Shown: positions 8,736 through 16,681 of the stretch, piece after piece
Numbering within the stretch: position 1 is the first letter of the stretch
Layout: each line of letters starts with the position of its first letter
From: Desulfolutivibrio sulfoxidireducens
GTDB taxonomy: Bacteria > Desulfobacterota > Desulfovibrionia > Desulfovibrionales > Desulfovibrionaceae
DNA length: 64,000 nucleotides
Assembly: GCF_013376475.1 (NCBI RefSeq)
Contig: NZ_CP045508.1
Coordinates: 2,578,001-2,642,000 of the forward strand
Direction of reading: 5' to 3'
Position numbers and translations under genes: made by a program
The notes under the pieces: model-generated
What the model was told of the DNA's origin: nothing
Databases searched by the model: none
Seen by the model: the letters and a program-made list of their open reading frames with translations, nothing else

Positions 8736-9302
8736 ATGAAAACCGGCGCGGCCATCTGGTTCACGGGACTCCCCGGCTCGGGCAAAAGCAGCGTGGCCCG
8801 GGCCGTGGCCGAGGCGCTCAGAAGCGCCGGACATCCGCTCACGCTCCTTCAGATGGACGCCCGGCGAAAGGTGTATTTCCCTGTCGCGTCCTACACCGAG
8901 GACGAACGCGAGGCGGCCTACCACATGTTCGCCGGGGACGCGGCCGGGCTTGTCCGCGAGGGCCGGCTGGTGCTCATGGACGCCACGGGCAACCGCAAGC
9001 GGTGGCGCGACCATGCCCGGGAGCGCATTCCCCGTTTTGCAGAGGTGTTCGTGTCCTGTCCGGTGAAGGCGGCCATGGCCCGGGAGGCGGCGCGGCCCGA
9101 CGGGCTGGTCATGGCCGGGCTGTATGCCAAGGCCCTTCACCGCAAGGCCACGGGCGAGGCCATACCCGGCCTTGGGGAGGTCATCGGGGTGGACGTGCCC
9201 TTCGAGGAGGACCCGGCGGCCGAATGCGTGGTGGATACGGGCGTGCTTACCGTGGAGCAGGCCCGGGACGAGGTCTTGCGGTTTCTCGGGTCGTGGTTAT
9301 AG
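8736..9302 (+). CDS. Adenylylsulfate kinase-like P-loop kinase
   Basis: A 188-residue P-loop kinase. Walker A is FTGLPGSGKSS (residues 9-19); then LLQMDARRKVYFP, DATGNRKRWRD and FVSCPVKAAMAREA follow the APS kinase (CysC) plan. It lacks a sulfurylase domain. APS kinases make PAPS from APS. However, the link to the upstream APH-fold kinase suggests it may act on another small substrate in a two-kinase unit. The start four bases after the previous stop implies translational coupling. Dissimilatory sulfate reducers do not need PAPS for respiration, so a role in sulfation or another pathway is more likely than in energy metabolism (inference). Confidence 0.82.
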   Translation: MKTGAAIWFTGLPGSGKSSVARAVAEALRSAGHPLTLLQMDARRKVYFPVASYTEDEREAAYHMFAGDAAGLVREGRLVLMDATGNRKRWRDHARERIPRFAEVFVSCPVKAAMAREAARPDGLVMAGLYAKALHRKATGEAIPGLGEVIGVDVPFEEDPAAECVVDTGVLTVEQARDEVLRFLGSWL

Positions 9303-9322
9303 GATCGAAATGGGAGGGGGCC

Positions 9323-9496
9323 ATGCGCTTGACTATGGAATACGAAGAGGAAACCGACGGACGCTGGCTGGCCGAAATCATGGAGTTGCCCGGAGTCATG
9401 GCCTATGGGCCGACCCAGGCCGCAGCCATGGCCCGGGTAAAGGCCTTGGCCCTGCGGGTCATCGCCGAACGCCTGCTTTTTCCCGACCATCAATAA
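9323..9496 (+). CDS. HicB-like solo antitoxin-fold protein
   Basis: A 57-residue protein, MRLTMEYEEETDGRWLAEI followed by MELPGVMAYGPTQAAAM and ALALRVIAERL, matching the HicB / DUF1902 partial RNase H fold. The ATG at 9323 sits just after a GGGAGGGGG stretch, a strong ribosome-binding region. HicB usually pairs with a small HicA mRNA interferase, but no HicA-like frame is beside it. Its 3' end overlaps the convergent tRNA-binding-domain gene by seven bases. It may be an orphan regulator or the relic of a toxin-antitoxin pair. Confidence 0.75.
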   Translation: MRLTMEYEEETDGRWLAEIMELPGVMAYGPTQAAAMARVKALALRVIAERLLFPDHQ

Positions 9497-9858
9497 ATCC
9501 TCGCCCCCAGCGGCACCTCGGCGTCGGGCGCAAGCAGGGTCACCCGCCCCTCGACGTCGCCCACGCCCAGAACCAGCACCTCGGACAGAAATCCCGCAAT
9601 GCGCCTGGGCGAAAAATTGACCACGGCCACCACCAGCCGTCCGGGCAACTCCTCGGCCCGGTAGAGTTCGGTGATCCGGGCGCTGCTTTTTTTCACGCCC
9701 AAAGGCCCCAGGTCCACGGCCAGTTTGTAGGCCGGGACGCGCGCCTTTTTCAGGGGTTCGGCGGACAGGATGCGGCCCACGCGCATGTCCACCCGCTCGA
9801 ATTCGTCATGGGAAAGCGGCTCCGCCGCCGTCCGCTCCTCCCGATCCTCCCGATCCAT
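9490..9858 (-). CDS. csaA: CsaA-like tRNA-binding domain protein
   Basis: A 122-residue protein made almost entirely of one OB-fold tRNA-binding domain: FERVDMRVGRILSAEPLKKA, YKLAVDLGPLGVKKSSARIT, LPGRLVVAVVNFSPRRIAG and SEVLVLGVGD. This is the classic CsaA/EMAP-II pattern; family members form dimers and have been described as export-related chaperones or tRNA binders. Its ATG overlaps the TGA stop of dsdA by one base (TGATG), so the two are very likely translated together. Confidence 0.87.
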   Translation of the reverse strand: MDREDREERTAAEPLSHDEFERVDMRVGRILSAEPLKKARVPAYKLAVDLGPLGVKKSSARITELYRAEELPGRLVVAVVNFSPRRIAGFLSEVLVLGVGDVEGRVTLLAPDAEVPLGARIY

Positions 9859-11186
9859 CACCCCTCCCCTTTTTCCCGGGCCATCCGGGCCGCCCCGGCC
9901 CGGTACGCCGCATGCTCCTTCGCCGGAACCAACCGGCCGCCCGTGGCCCAGACCACGTGCGCGGCGGGGTCCCCTCCCCGCTTCCGGACAAACTCCCATC
10001 CAGCCGGGTCCGCGAAAAGGACCTCCATCCCGGCCGGCCCGGCCGCGGCCGAGGGTTCGACCTCGATCCCGTGCGCCGCGTGAAGCGCGGCCAGATACCG
10101 GAAAAGCCCCATGTCGGACACCGTCAGGCAGCCGTCCAGAAGCGGCTCCATGAGCCGGCCCACGAACCTCGAGGGCCGACCCACGGCCAGCCCGTCGGCC
10201 TCGGTGGCCAGGGTCAGGCCCAGTTCGGCCACGTCCGCGCCCTCGTGGCGGCCGCTGGCCATGCCCCAAAGCAGACACGGGGCCATGACCGGCTCCACGA
10301 AAAAGATTCTCGCCGCGTCCCCGAAGCCCAGCCGGGCTCCGAGGGCGATGCCCCCGGGGGCGCCGCCCACCCCGCAGGGCAGGTACAAAAAAAGGGGCCG
10401 CTCTTGCGAGATGTCGATCCCGGCCGCCGCGAGTTGGCCGGCCAGTTCCCCGGCGGCCACGGCATAGCCGTAAAAAAGGTCCAGGGAGTTCTCGTCGTCG
10501 ATGAAATGCGTATCCGTCCGGCCCGAAGCCTCGGCCCGGGCCACGGCGCAGGCCGCCGAATAGTCGCCGGCATGCTCGACGACCCGCGCCCCGACCCTCT
10601 TTAGCCGCGCCTTTTTCCAGGCCCTGGCCTCCCGGGACATGTGCACGTCCACCGCAAACCCCAAGGCCCGGCCCATGACGCCGATGGACAGGCCCAGGTT
10701 GCCGGTACTGCCGACGCTTATGCGGTGCCGGGCGAAGAACTCCCGGGCCGCCGGTTCTCCGAGGGCGCGGTGGTCGTCGTCCGGGGCGTCCAGGAGACCG
10801 GCCGCCAGGGCCAGTCGCTCGGCCACGCGGAGCACGGCGTGCACCCCGCCCCGGGCCTTCACCGAACCGGCCACGGGCAGGGCGTGGTCGGCCTTGAGAA
10901 AAAGGGACCCCGGCGCGACAACGGGACTGCCGTCCGGATCGCGGACCATCCCGGCCAGCCCGGGGATGGGCGTCAACGCCGACCCGATGACCCCGCCGGT
11001 CGATGCGAGTTCCGGAAAAAGGTCGGCCAGAAGGGGCGCGAAGCGGGCGAAGCGCGCCCGGGCGGCGACCACCCCGGCCGCGTGGCGGTCCAGAACGTCG
11101 CGGCATGCGGCCACCGGCCGGCGATTGGGGTTTGGCCAGAAAAGAGGCTGTCTCTTTCGAAGCCGCCCGACACTGTCGCTGTCCAC
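9858..11186 (-). CDS. dsdA: D-serine ammonia-lyase (D-serine dehydratase)
   Basis: A 442-residue PLP enzyme that converts D-serine to pyruvate and ammonia. The PLP lysine is in LPVAGSVKARGGVHA (Lys110 from the chosen start); SVGSTGNLGLSIGV is the phosphate/PLP-binding loop, and the glycine-rich CGVGGAPGGIALG and WATGGRLVP segments are as in DsdA. The start chosen is GTG at 11186, preceded by a long GGGAGAGGGGA purine tract and giving the normal family length. A further in-frame ATG at 11276 would add 30 atypical residues. It is divergent from miaB with about 140 bases between starts. No DsdC regulator or DsdX permease is next to it. Confidence 0.9.
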   Translation of the reverse strand: MDSDSVGRLRKRQPLFWPNPNRRPVAACRDVLDRHAAGVVAARARFARFAPLLADLFPELASTGGVIGSALTPIPGLAGMVRDPDGSPVVAPGSLFLKADHALPVAGSVKARGGVHAVLRVAERLALAAGLLDAPDDDHRALGEPAAREFFARHRISVGSTGNLGLSIGVMGRALGFAVDVHMSREARAWKKARLKRVGARVVEHAGDYSAACAVARAEASGRTDTHFIDDENSLDLFYGYAVAAGELAGQLAAAGIDISQERPLFLYLPCGVGGAPGGIALGARLGFGDAARIFFVEPVMAPCLLWGMASGRHEGADVAELGLTLATEADGLAVGRPSRFVGRLMEPLLDGCLTVSDMGLFRYLAALHAAHGIEVEPSAAAGPAGMEVLFADPAGWEFVRKRGGDPAAHVVWATGGRLVPAKEHAAYRAGAARMAREKGEG

Positions 11187-11327
11187 TCCCCTCTCCCTCT
11201 CTTCCAGGAAACATCGGCCGCGCCGTATGGTTCCAGCACCACGGACGGTATATCCTCCAACGTCGAACCCGGTCAAACCCGACCCGCGTCTTTACCCCTG
11301 GCCAAACAGGCATTATACTCGCTTACC

Positions 11328-12656
11328 ATGCACTTCCACGTCATCACCTTCGGCTGCCAGATGAACGTCGGCGACTCCGACTGGCTCACCCGCTCCCTCG
11401 TCGCCATGGGCTACACCCCGGCCCCGGAACACGAGGCCGACATCTTCATCGTCAACACCTGCAGCGTCCGGGAAAAACCCGAACTCAAGGTCTATAGCGT
11501 CCTTGGCCGGCTCTCCGAACACGCCCGCACCCGCCCGGACATGTTCATCGCCGTGGGCGGCTGCGTGGCCCAGCAGGTCGGCCCGAAACTGTGGGAACGC
11601 TTCCCCCGGGTGCGCCTGGTCTTCGGCACCGACGGCCTGGCCGCCGCGCCCCGGGCCATCCAGCGCCTGACAGCCGAACCGCGCCTGCGCATAAGCCTGC
11701 TCGACTTCACCGAAACCTACCCCGAACGCGATCCGGCCTGGCCAGAGAGCACCGTCCCGGCCCAGGCCTTTGTGACCATCATGCAGGGCTGCGACAACTT
11801 CTGCGCCTACTGTATCGTGCCCTATGTCCGGGGCCGCCAGAAATCCCGCCAAAGCGCCGATGTCCTGGCCGAATGCCGCGAACTGGCGGCCCGAGGGGCG
11901 AAAGAGATCACCCTGCTCGGCCAAAACGTCAACAGCTACGGCCTGGACGCCTCGGGCGACGGCACATCCTTCGCCGCGCTCCTTTCCCAGGTGGCGGCCA
12001 TCGACGGCATAAAGCGCCTGCGTTTCACCACCTCCCACCCCAAGGATCTTTCCCCGGAGGTCATCGCGGCCTTTGCCGACCTTCCCGCCCTGTGCCCCTG
12101 GCTGCACCTGCCGCTCCAGGCCGGTTCCGATGCGGTGCTCTCCCGCATGGGCCGCAAATACGACGCCGCCGGCTACCTCCGGCTGGTCGAAAACCTCAGG
12201 AAGGCCCGGCCGGATATAAGTCTCTCCACGGATCTCATCGTGGGCTTTCCCGGCGAAACCGATGAGGATTTTCAAAAAACTCTGGATATGGTCGCCCGGG
12301 TGGGATTTGAAAGCGGCTACTCCTTCATGTACTGTGATCGCCCGGGGGTTGCGGCCCAGCGCCTGGAGCCCAAAATTCCGCTGGACATCAAGGCCGAGCG
12401 CCTCTCCCGGCTCCTGGCCCTCGTGGACGACCTCCAGGCCAAGGCCCTGGCCGCCCGCACGGGCACACGCACCGAGGTCCTGGTGGAGGGCCCAAGCCGC
12501 AGGCCCAAGCCCGGCGCGCCCTCCTGGCGAGGCCGCGACCCGGGCGGCCGGGTGGTCGATTTCGAATATCCTGGCCTGGACGATCCGACCGGAACCTTCG
12601 TCACGGTCGAGGTCCTTGAGGCCAAAAAGCACTCCCTCCGGGGAAAGGCGGTATGA
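11328..12656 (+). CDS. miaB: tRNA-2-methylthio-N6-dimethylallyladenosine synthase
   Basis: A 442-residue radical SAM methylthiotransferase acting on A37 of tRNAs that read UNN codons. It has the N-terminal UPF0004 domain with cluster cysteines Cys10, Cys45 and Cys79 (FGCQMN, NTCSVRE, GGCVAQ), the radical SAM motif CDNFCAYC (Cys155, Cys159, Cys162), and a C-terminal TRAM domain (about 375-440). Two iron-sulfur clusters are therefore expected. The ATG at 11328 gives the family-typical N-terminus MHFHVITFGCQMN. It heads a run with the bifunctional nuclease and PHP genes, spaced 4 and 6 bases apart. Confidence 0.95.
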   Translation: MHFHVITFGCQMNVGDSDWLTRSLVAMGYTPAPEHEADIFIVNTCSVREKPELKVYSVLGRLSEHARTRPDMFIAVGGCVAQQVGPKLWERFPRVRLVFGTDGLAAAPRAIQRLTAEPRLRISLLDFTETYPERDPAWPESTVPAQAFVTIMQGCDNFCAYCIVPYVRGRQKSRQSADVLAECRELAARGAKEITLLGQNVNSYGLDASGDGTSFAALLSQVAAIDGIKRLRFTTSHPKDLSPEVIAAFADLPALCPWLHLPLQAGSDAVLSRMGRKYDAAGYLRLVENLRKARPDISLSTDLIVGFPGETDEDFQKTLDMVARVGFESGYSFMYCDRPGVAAQRLEPKIPLDIKAERLSRLLALVDDLQAKALAARTGTRTEVLVEGPSRRPKPGAPSWRGRDPGGRVVDFEYPGLDDPTGTFVTVEVLEAKKHSLRGKAV

Positions 12657-12660
12657 CGCC

Positions 12661-13155
12661 ATGTTGGAAATGAAAGTGTTCGGCCTGGCCCTGGACGAAG
12701 ACTCCCAAGTACCCGTGCTCATCCTCAAGGACCGCGAGGAAAAAACCGTCCTGCCCATCTGGATCGGGGCCATGGAGGCCATGGCCATCTCCCTGGTTTT
12801 AAACGAGGTCAAACTCCCCCGGCCCATGACCCACGACCTGCTTTTAAACGCCATCCACGACCTGGGCGGCAGCGTGTCCGCCGTCCTGGTCACGTCGCTT
12901 CGCGAAGGCACCTACTACGCCGAAATCGAGGTGGACGTGCGCGGCGAACGCAAACACATCGACAGCCGCCCCTCCGACGCCATCGCCCTGGCCCTGCGCG
13001 CCGGCGTGCCCATCATGGTCGCCCCGGGCGTCTTCGAACAGATGGCCGCCGAGGGCAAGACCGGCTCCGTGGTCGCCTTCGGCGCCGAGGATGCGGACAA
13101 ATGGACCGAGATCCTCGAAAAATTCACCCACGACGACACCAAATACAAAATGTAG
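12661..13155 (+). CDS. Bifunctional nuclease (BFN/DUF151) family protein
   Basis: A 164-residue single-domain protein. Diagnostic segments are VLPIWIGAMEAMAISLVL, RPMTHDLLLNAI, YYAEIEV and IDSRPSDAIALALR, which define the BFN/DUF151 fold. Plant and Thermotoga members have been linked to DNase/RNase activity; the bacterial role is unclear. It starts four bases after miaB ends, and the miaB / BFN pairing is common in delta-proteobacteria. Confidence 0.9.
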   Translation: MLEMKVFGLALDEDSQVPVLILKDREEKTVLPIWIGAMEAMAISLVLNEVKLPRPMTHDLLLNAIHDLGGSVSAVLVTSLREGTYYAEIEVDVRGERKHIDSRPSDAIALALRAGVPIMVAPGVFEQMAAEGKTGSVVAFGAEDADKWTEILEKFTHDDTKYKM

Positions 13156-13161
13156 CCGGAC

Positions 13162-13815
13162 ATGATCGACCTGCACACCCACACCACCTTCAGCGACGGC
13201 TGCCTCATCCCGGCCGAACTGTGCCGCCGCGCCGCCAAGGCCGGCTATTCCGCCGTGGCCATCACCGACCACGCCGACCACTCCAATATCGCCCTCATCC
13301 TCGAAAACCTCCTGCGCTTCGTGCGCCAGGCCGGCCCCTTCCTGGGCATCGACGTCCTGGCCGGGGTGGAGATCACCCACGTTCCCCCGCCGCTTATCCC
13401 GGGCCTCATCAAAACCGCCCGCGAACTCGGCGCGCAGATCGTCGTGGTGCACGGCGAAACCATCGTCGAACCGGTCCTGCGGGGCACCAACCTGGCGGCC
13501 ATCGAGGGCGGCGCGGACATCCTGGCCCACCCCGGCATCCTCACCCCCCAGGAAGCCACCCTGGCCGCGCAAAAAAACGTGGCCCTGGAACTGACCACCC
13601 GCAAGGGACACAGCCTGACCAACGGCCTGGTGGCCGCCCTGGCCAAGGCCCATGGCGCCAGACTGGTCATCGACAATGACGCCCACGAACCCGGCGACTT
13701 CGTGTCCCTGGAGATGCGCAAAAAAATCGCCATGGGGGCCGGACTTACCCCCGAGGACTATACCCAAACCGACCAGAACGCCCAGACCATCCTCACCCGC
13801 GCCCCGCGTGGGTGA
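13162..13815 (+). CDS. PHP-domain metal-dependent phosphoesterase
   Basis: A 217-residue PHP-fold hydrolase. Metal-binding motifs in order: DLHTHTTFSDG (residues 3-13), AITDHADHSNI (about 33-43), VVVHGETI (about 94-101), DILAHPGIL and IDNDAHEPGDF. These give the histidine/aspartate set expected for a trinuclear metal site. The family includes histidinol phosphatase and various phosphodiesterases; the exact substrate cannot be told. It starts six bases after the nuclease-family gene and is probably last in the miaB operon. Confidence 0.88.
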   Translation: MIDLHTHTTFSDGCLIPAELCRRAAKAGYSAVAITDHADHSNIALILENLLRFVRQAGPFLGIDVLAGVEITHVPPPLIPGLIKTARELGAQIVVVHGETIVEPVLRGTNLAAIEGGADILAHPGILTPQEATLAAQKNVALELTTRKGHSLTNGLVAALAKAHGARLVIDNDAHEPGDFVSLEMRKKIAMGAGLTPEDYTQTDQNAQTILTRAPRG

Positions 13816-13828
13816 GGGAAGAGGAGAA

Positions 13829-14022
13829 CCGGGGAGGAGGCGTCGCCTCCTCCCCGGACCCCTCCACCACCAGGGGGCGGCGCCCCCTGGACCCGGCAAC
13901 GGCTTCGCTCCGGGACACGAAAATTCGTTGCCTGTGGGGCGGCCGCCTGACGCGACAAAGTTTTTCGGGAGGGGAGGGTTCGGGAGGGGAACCCCTTTTT
14001 TCAAAAAGGGGTTCCCCTCCCG
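13829..14022. repeat. Three consecutive near-perfect palindromes in one spacer
   Basis: Three inverted repeats lie in under 200 bases: 13829-13857 (14-bp arms, one central base, arm CCGGGGAGGAGGCG), 13870-13890 (10-bp arms, arm CCAGGGGGCG, one central base) and 13981-14022 (20-bp arms with a two-base centre, arm CGGGAGGGGAACCCCTTTTT). The last can act as a terminator for the miaB operon, since its right arm is reached through a T-run, and it would work from either side. The composite looks like a mobile or REP-type intergenic element of the kind frequent in Desulfovibrio genomes. Confidence 0.75.
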
Positions 14023-14066
14023 ATTCCCCAACTCCACAAACCCGACACCATCACTGGAGGACAACC

Positions 14067-14642
14067 ATGCGACTCTGGATAGGCCTTCTCTGTGTCCTGC
14101 TCTTATCGGGCTGCGGCTACAACGAGATGCAGAAAAACGACGAATCCGTGGGCGCGGCCTGGGGCAACGTGCAGTCGGCGTTGCAGCGGCGGATGGATCT
14201 GGTGCCGAACCTGGTGGAGACGGTCAAGGGCTATGCGGCGCATGAGAAGGACACCTTGCAGGCGGTTGTGGACGCCCGGGCCAAGGCCACGCAGATGAAG
14301 CTGCCAGTGGAGGCGCTGTCCGACGCCCATGCCATGGAAAGCTACATGAAGGCCCAATCGGACGTGTCGTCGGCCTTGGCCCGGCTTTTGGCCGTGGTGG
14401 AGAATTATCCCGATCTGAAGGCGAACCAGAACTTTTTGGATTTGCAGCATCAGCTCGAGGGCACGGAAAACCGCATCAACGTGGCCCGGGAACGGTACAA
14501 CGAGGCCGTACAGATCTATAATACGTCGATACGCACCTTCCCGAATTCGTTGACAAATTCCATGCTGTTACATCTGGCGGCCAAGGAATACTTCAAGGCC
14601 GACGAGGCGGCGGCCACGGCCCCCAAGGTAAAGTTCAACTGA
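14067..14642 (+). CDS. lemA: LemA family lipoprotein
   Basis: A 191-residue protein. The N-terminus has a lipobox, LLLSGCGYNEM, with Cys17 as the likely lipidated residue, followed by the LemA four-helix region: AWGNVQSALQRRMDLVPNLV, TVKGYAAHE, QLEGTENRINVARERYNEAV and NTSIRTFPNSL, all diagnostic. The ATG at 14067 has TGGAGG upstream. It is paired with the following TPM-domain gene, the usual LemA / YgcG arrangement. The family role is unclear, possibly envelope stress or protease presentation. Confidence 0.92.
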   Translation: MRLWIGLLCVLLLSGCGYNEMQKNDESVGAAWGNVQSALQRRMDLVPNLVETVKGYAAHEKDTLQAVVDARAKATQMKLPVEALSDAHAMESYMKAQSDVSSALARLLAVVENYPDLKANQNFLDLQHQLEGTENRINVARERYNEAVQIYNTSIRTFPNSLTNSMLLHLAAKEYFKADEAAATAPKVKFN

Positions 14643-14704
14643 AGCCTCGGCTCTGGAAGGCATGAAACGGCCTGTTGCCGGTCAACGGGACGACGGAGGC
14701 GGAC

Positions 14705-15577
14705 ATGAGACGCGCGTTGCGGATACTGGGCATCGTCGGGCTGTTCGGCGTCATGACCATGGTGCTGGCCGGTGTCGCGGCCTGGGGCCTGGACGTCCCG
14801 CCGCTTGGCGGCCGGGTGAACGATCTGGCCGGACTTTTATCGCCGGACACGGCGAAACGGCTTGAAAGCGAGCTTGCGGCCCTTGAGGCCTCGGATTCGA
14901 CACAGGTGGTGGTTTTGACCGTGCCCTCGCTTCAGGGGGAGACCATCGAGGGCTTTGCCATCAAGACGGCGCAGAAATGGGGCATCGGCCAGAAGGGGAC
15001 GGATAACGGGGCGCTTCTGGTGGTCTCCAAGGGCGACCGGGCGGTACGCATCGAGGTGGGACGGGGGCTTGAGGGCACTCTGACGGACGCGCTCACCGGC
15101 CGGATCATCGATCACGTGATCGTGCCGGAGTTCAAAAAGGGTGATTTCAACGCCGGCGTGGAAAAGGGAGTGGGATCGATCATGGCCGCCGCGCGCGGGG
15201 AATACAAGGGGACCGGGAAACAGCCCGGCGGCGCGGCCGACGACGACGCATCCGAGACGATTTTCGCCTTCGGGTTGATCGCCTGCGCCGTGCTCATGTC
15301 GGTCTTGCGGTTTCTGCCGGCCTTTGTGCGGGCGGGCATCGGCGGCGCGGGGATGCTGGTGTTGACGCTGCTTGCCTCGGCGGGAGTCGGCCTGATTGTC
15401 ATCATGACCGTGCTTGGCGTGGTTTTCGGGATTGTCGCACCGTTCGTCTTTCGCGCCGGACGTGGCGGAGGCGGAGGGTTCTTTGGCGGTGGCGGCGGAT
15501 TTTCCGGTGGCGGCGGGGGCGGGTTCTCGGGAGGCGGCGGGTCGTTTGGCGGCGGCGGTTCCTCGGGAAAATGGTAG
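14705..15577 (+). CDS. TPM domain (YgcG-like) membrane protein with glycine-rich tail
   Basis: A 290-residue protein: signal/anchor segment (about 5-27), TPM domain (about 35-170) with GRVNDLAGLLSPDTAKRLES, STQVVVLTVPSLQGETIEGF and VRIEVGRGLEGTLTDA, then two transmembrane stretches (about 192-250). It ends in a glycine/serine/phenylalanine tail of some 35 residues closing in SGKW. This is the YgcG architecture, often next to LemA as here. The start at 14705 is chosen because GGAGG lies eight bases before it; an upstream ATG at 14675 would place ten residues before the anchor. Confidence 0.88.
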   Translation: MRRALRILGIVGLFGVMTMVLAGVAAWGLDVPPLGGRVNDLAGLLSPDTAKRLESELAALEASDSTQVVVLTVPSLQGETIEGFAIKTAQKWGIGQKGTDNGALLVVSKGDRAVRIEVGRGLEGTLTDALTGRIIDHVIVPEFKKGDFNAGVEKGVGSIMAAARGEYKGTGKQPGGAADDDASETIFAFGLIACAVLMSVLRFLPAFVRAGIGGAGMLVLTLLASAGVGLIVIMTVLGVVFGIVAPFVFRAGRGGGGGFFGGGGGFSGGGGGGFSGGGGSFGGGGSSGKW

Positions 15578-15705
15578 GAACAACTCCCGGGGAGGCCCCG
15601 GCTACGCGCACCCGGGGCCCTGGCCCGGCCGTCACGGGTCGCGGCGCGCCTGGTGTGTCCTGGAAAGGGCTGCGACCGTAAGGAGGCATTTCGCCGCACG
15701 ATATC

Positions 15706-16548
15706 TCATTTTTTTACAGTATGCAGCTTTATGAAATCCAGCTCCAAATCCTCCCTGGGATACTTTCCCAGGATATCATGGAAGCATTCGTAAAAGAAAA
15801 CGTCAAGCGGTCTACGGGTATAGTTGCAACGCAGAATTTGTAGTCCAAGAGTCCTCATTTTTTCAATATAGTGCAGGTGGGTAAGCTTGTTGACCCATGC
15901 GGGTTTGTGCTTTCCCACGAAACCAATCTGTTGGTAGTACTCTTCAAAAACAGTGTCACCAAACAACAGATGCGGCCATGGGAAAAACACTTCCCGGTAG
16001 CGATGCGAGGCCATGGGGCCACGATAGAGGTTTGCCGTGAAGTAGAATGTTCCTTTTGGCTTGAGCAACGTGTAAATCTTTTCAAGCATGGCCAATGGGT
16101 CAACCACATGCTCAAGCACCACAAAGGAATATATGAAATCAAAAGATCCCGCGCGGAAAGGCGCTTCATGGGTGATGTCCAGGGGCAGGAATCTGGTGCG
16201 CGCGCTCCAGCGCCCCTCCCATTCGGCATACCGCGTGATATCCACGCCCGTCACGCCGCACCCGCCTCGTTGCGCCAGACGTACCGCTGTTTCGCCGCGT
16301 CCACACCCCACTTCGAGGCATTCGAGGTTTTCAAAGGACGCCAGCAGCGTGAGCAGATGGTCTACCCGCGTGTCGGCCTGGGAAAAAAGCCCTTTCGAAG
16401 AAATTTCTCGCGGCGCGGGGACCAGCGGTTTATCCGCATAGTAGGTGTTCAGGGCCTCAAACAGGGGCAGGTCATACCGGAAAGGAGCGCGCATTCCGCG
16501 TTGTTCCAGCCATTCGGAAAGCGGGTTGTCCATCGTGTCATCCTTCAT
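15706..16548 (-). CDS. Class I SAM-dependent methyltransferase
   Basis: A 280-residue Rossmann methyltransferase: motif I LECLEVGCGRGETAVRLA, motif II GVTGVDITRYAEWEG, RFLPLDITHEAPFRAGSFDF and the post-motif FVVLEHVVDPLAMLEKIYTL. The C-terminal third (about 165-280) has aromatic and basic residues typical of glycan or lipid methyltransferases. The first ATG (16548) and a second one five codons later are both possible. It is third in a minus-strand group after the GT2 and GT4 genes. The 133-base gap from the GT4 gene leaves room for its own signals. Base composition is lower in GC than in the housekeeping part. Confidence 0.85.
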   Translation of the reverse strand: MKDDTMDNPLSEWLEQRGMRAPFRYDLPLFEALNTYYADKPLVPAPREISSKGLFSQADTRVDHLLTLLASFENLECLEVGCGRGETAVRLAQRGGCGVTGVDITRYAEWEGRWSARTRFLPLDITHEAPFRAGSFDFIYSFVVLEHVVDPLAMLEKIYTLLKPKGTFYFTANLYRGPMASHRYREVFFPWPHLLFGDTVFEEYYQQIGFVGKHKPAWVNKLTHLHYIEKMRTLGLQILRCNYTRRPLDVFFYECFHDILGKYPREDLELDFIKLHTVKK

Positions 16549-16681
16549 GCCGCGTGCGGATATTCCTTGCTCTTGCCTTCCGGTGGCGAGGATAGCCGGC
16601 GAGGTCGAGCGGATGAACGGGGCGATTCGTCTTCCGCCCGGACATGGCATCCCGACACACTCCACGATCTCTCTTTCGGCC

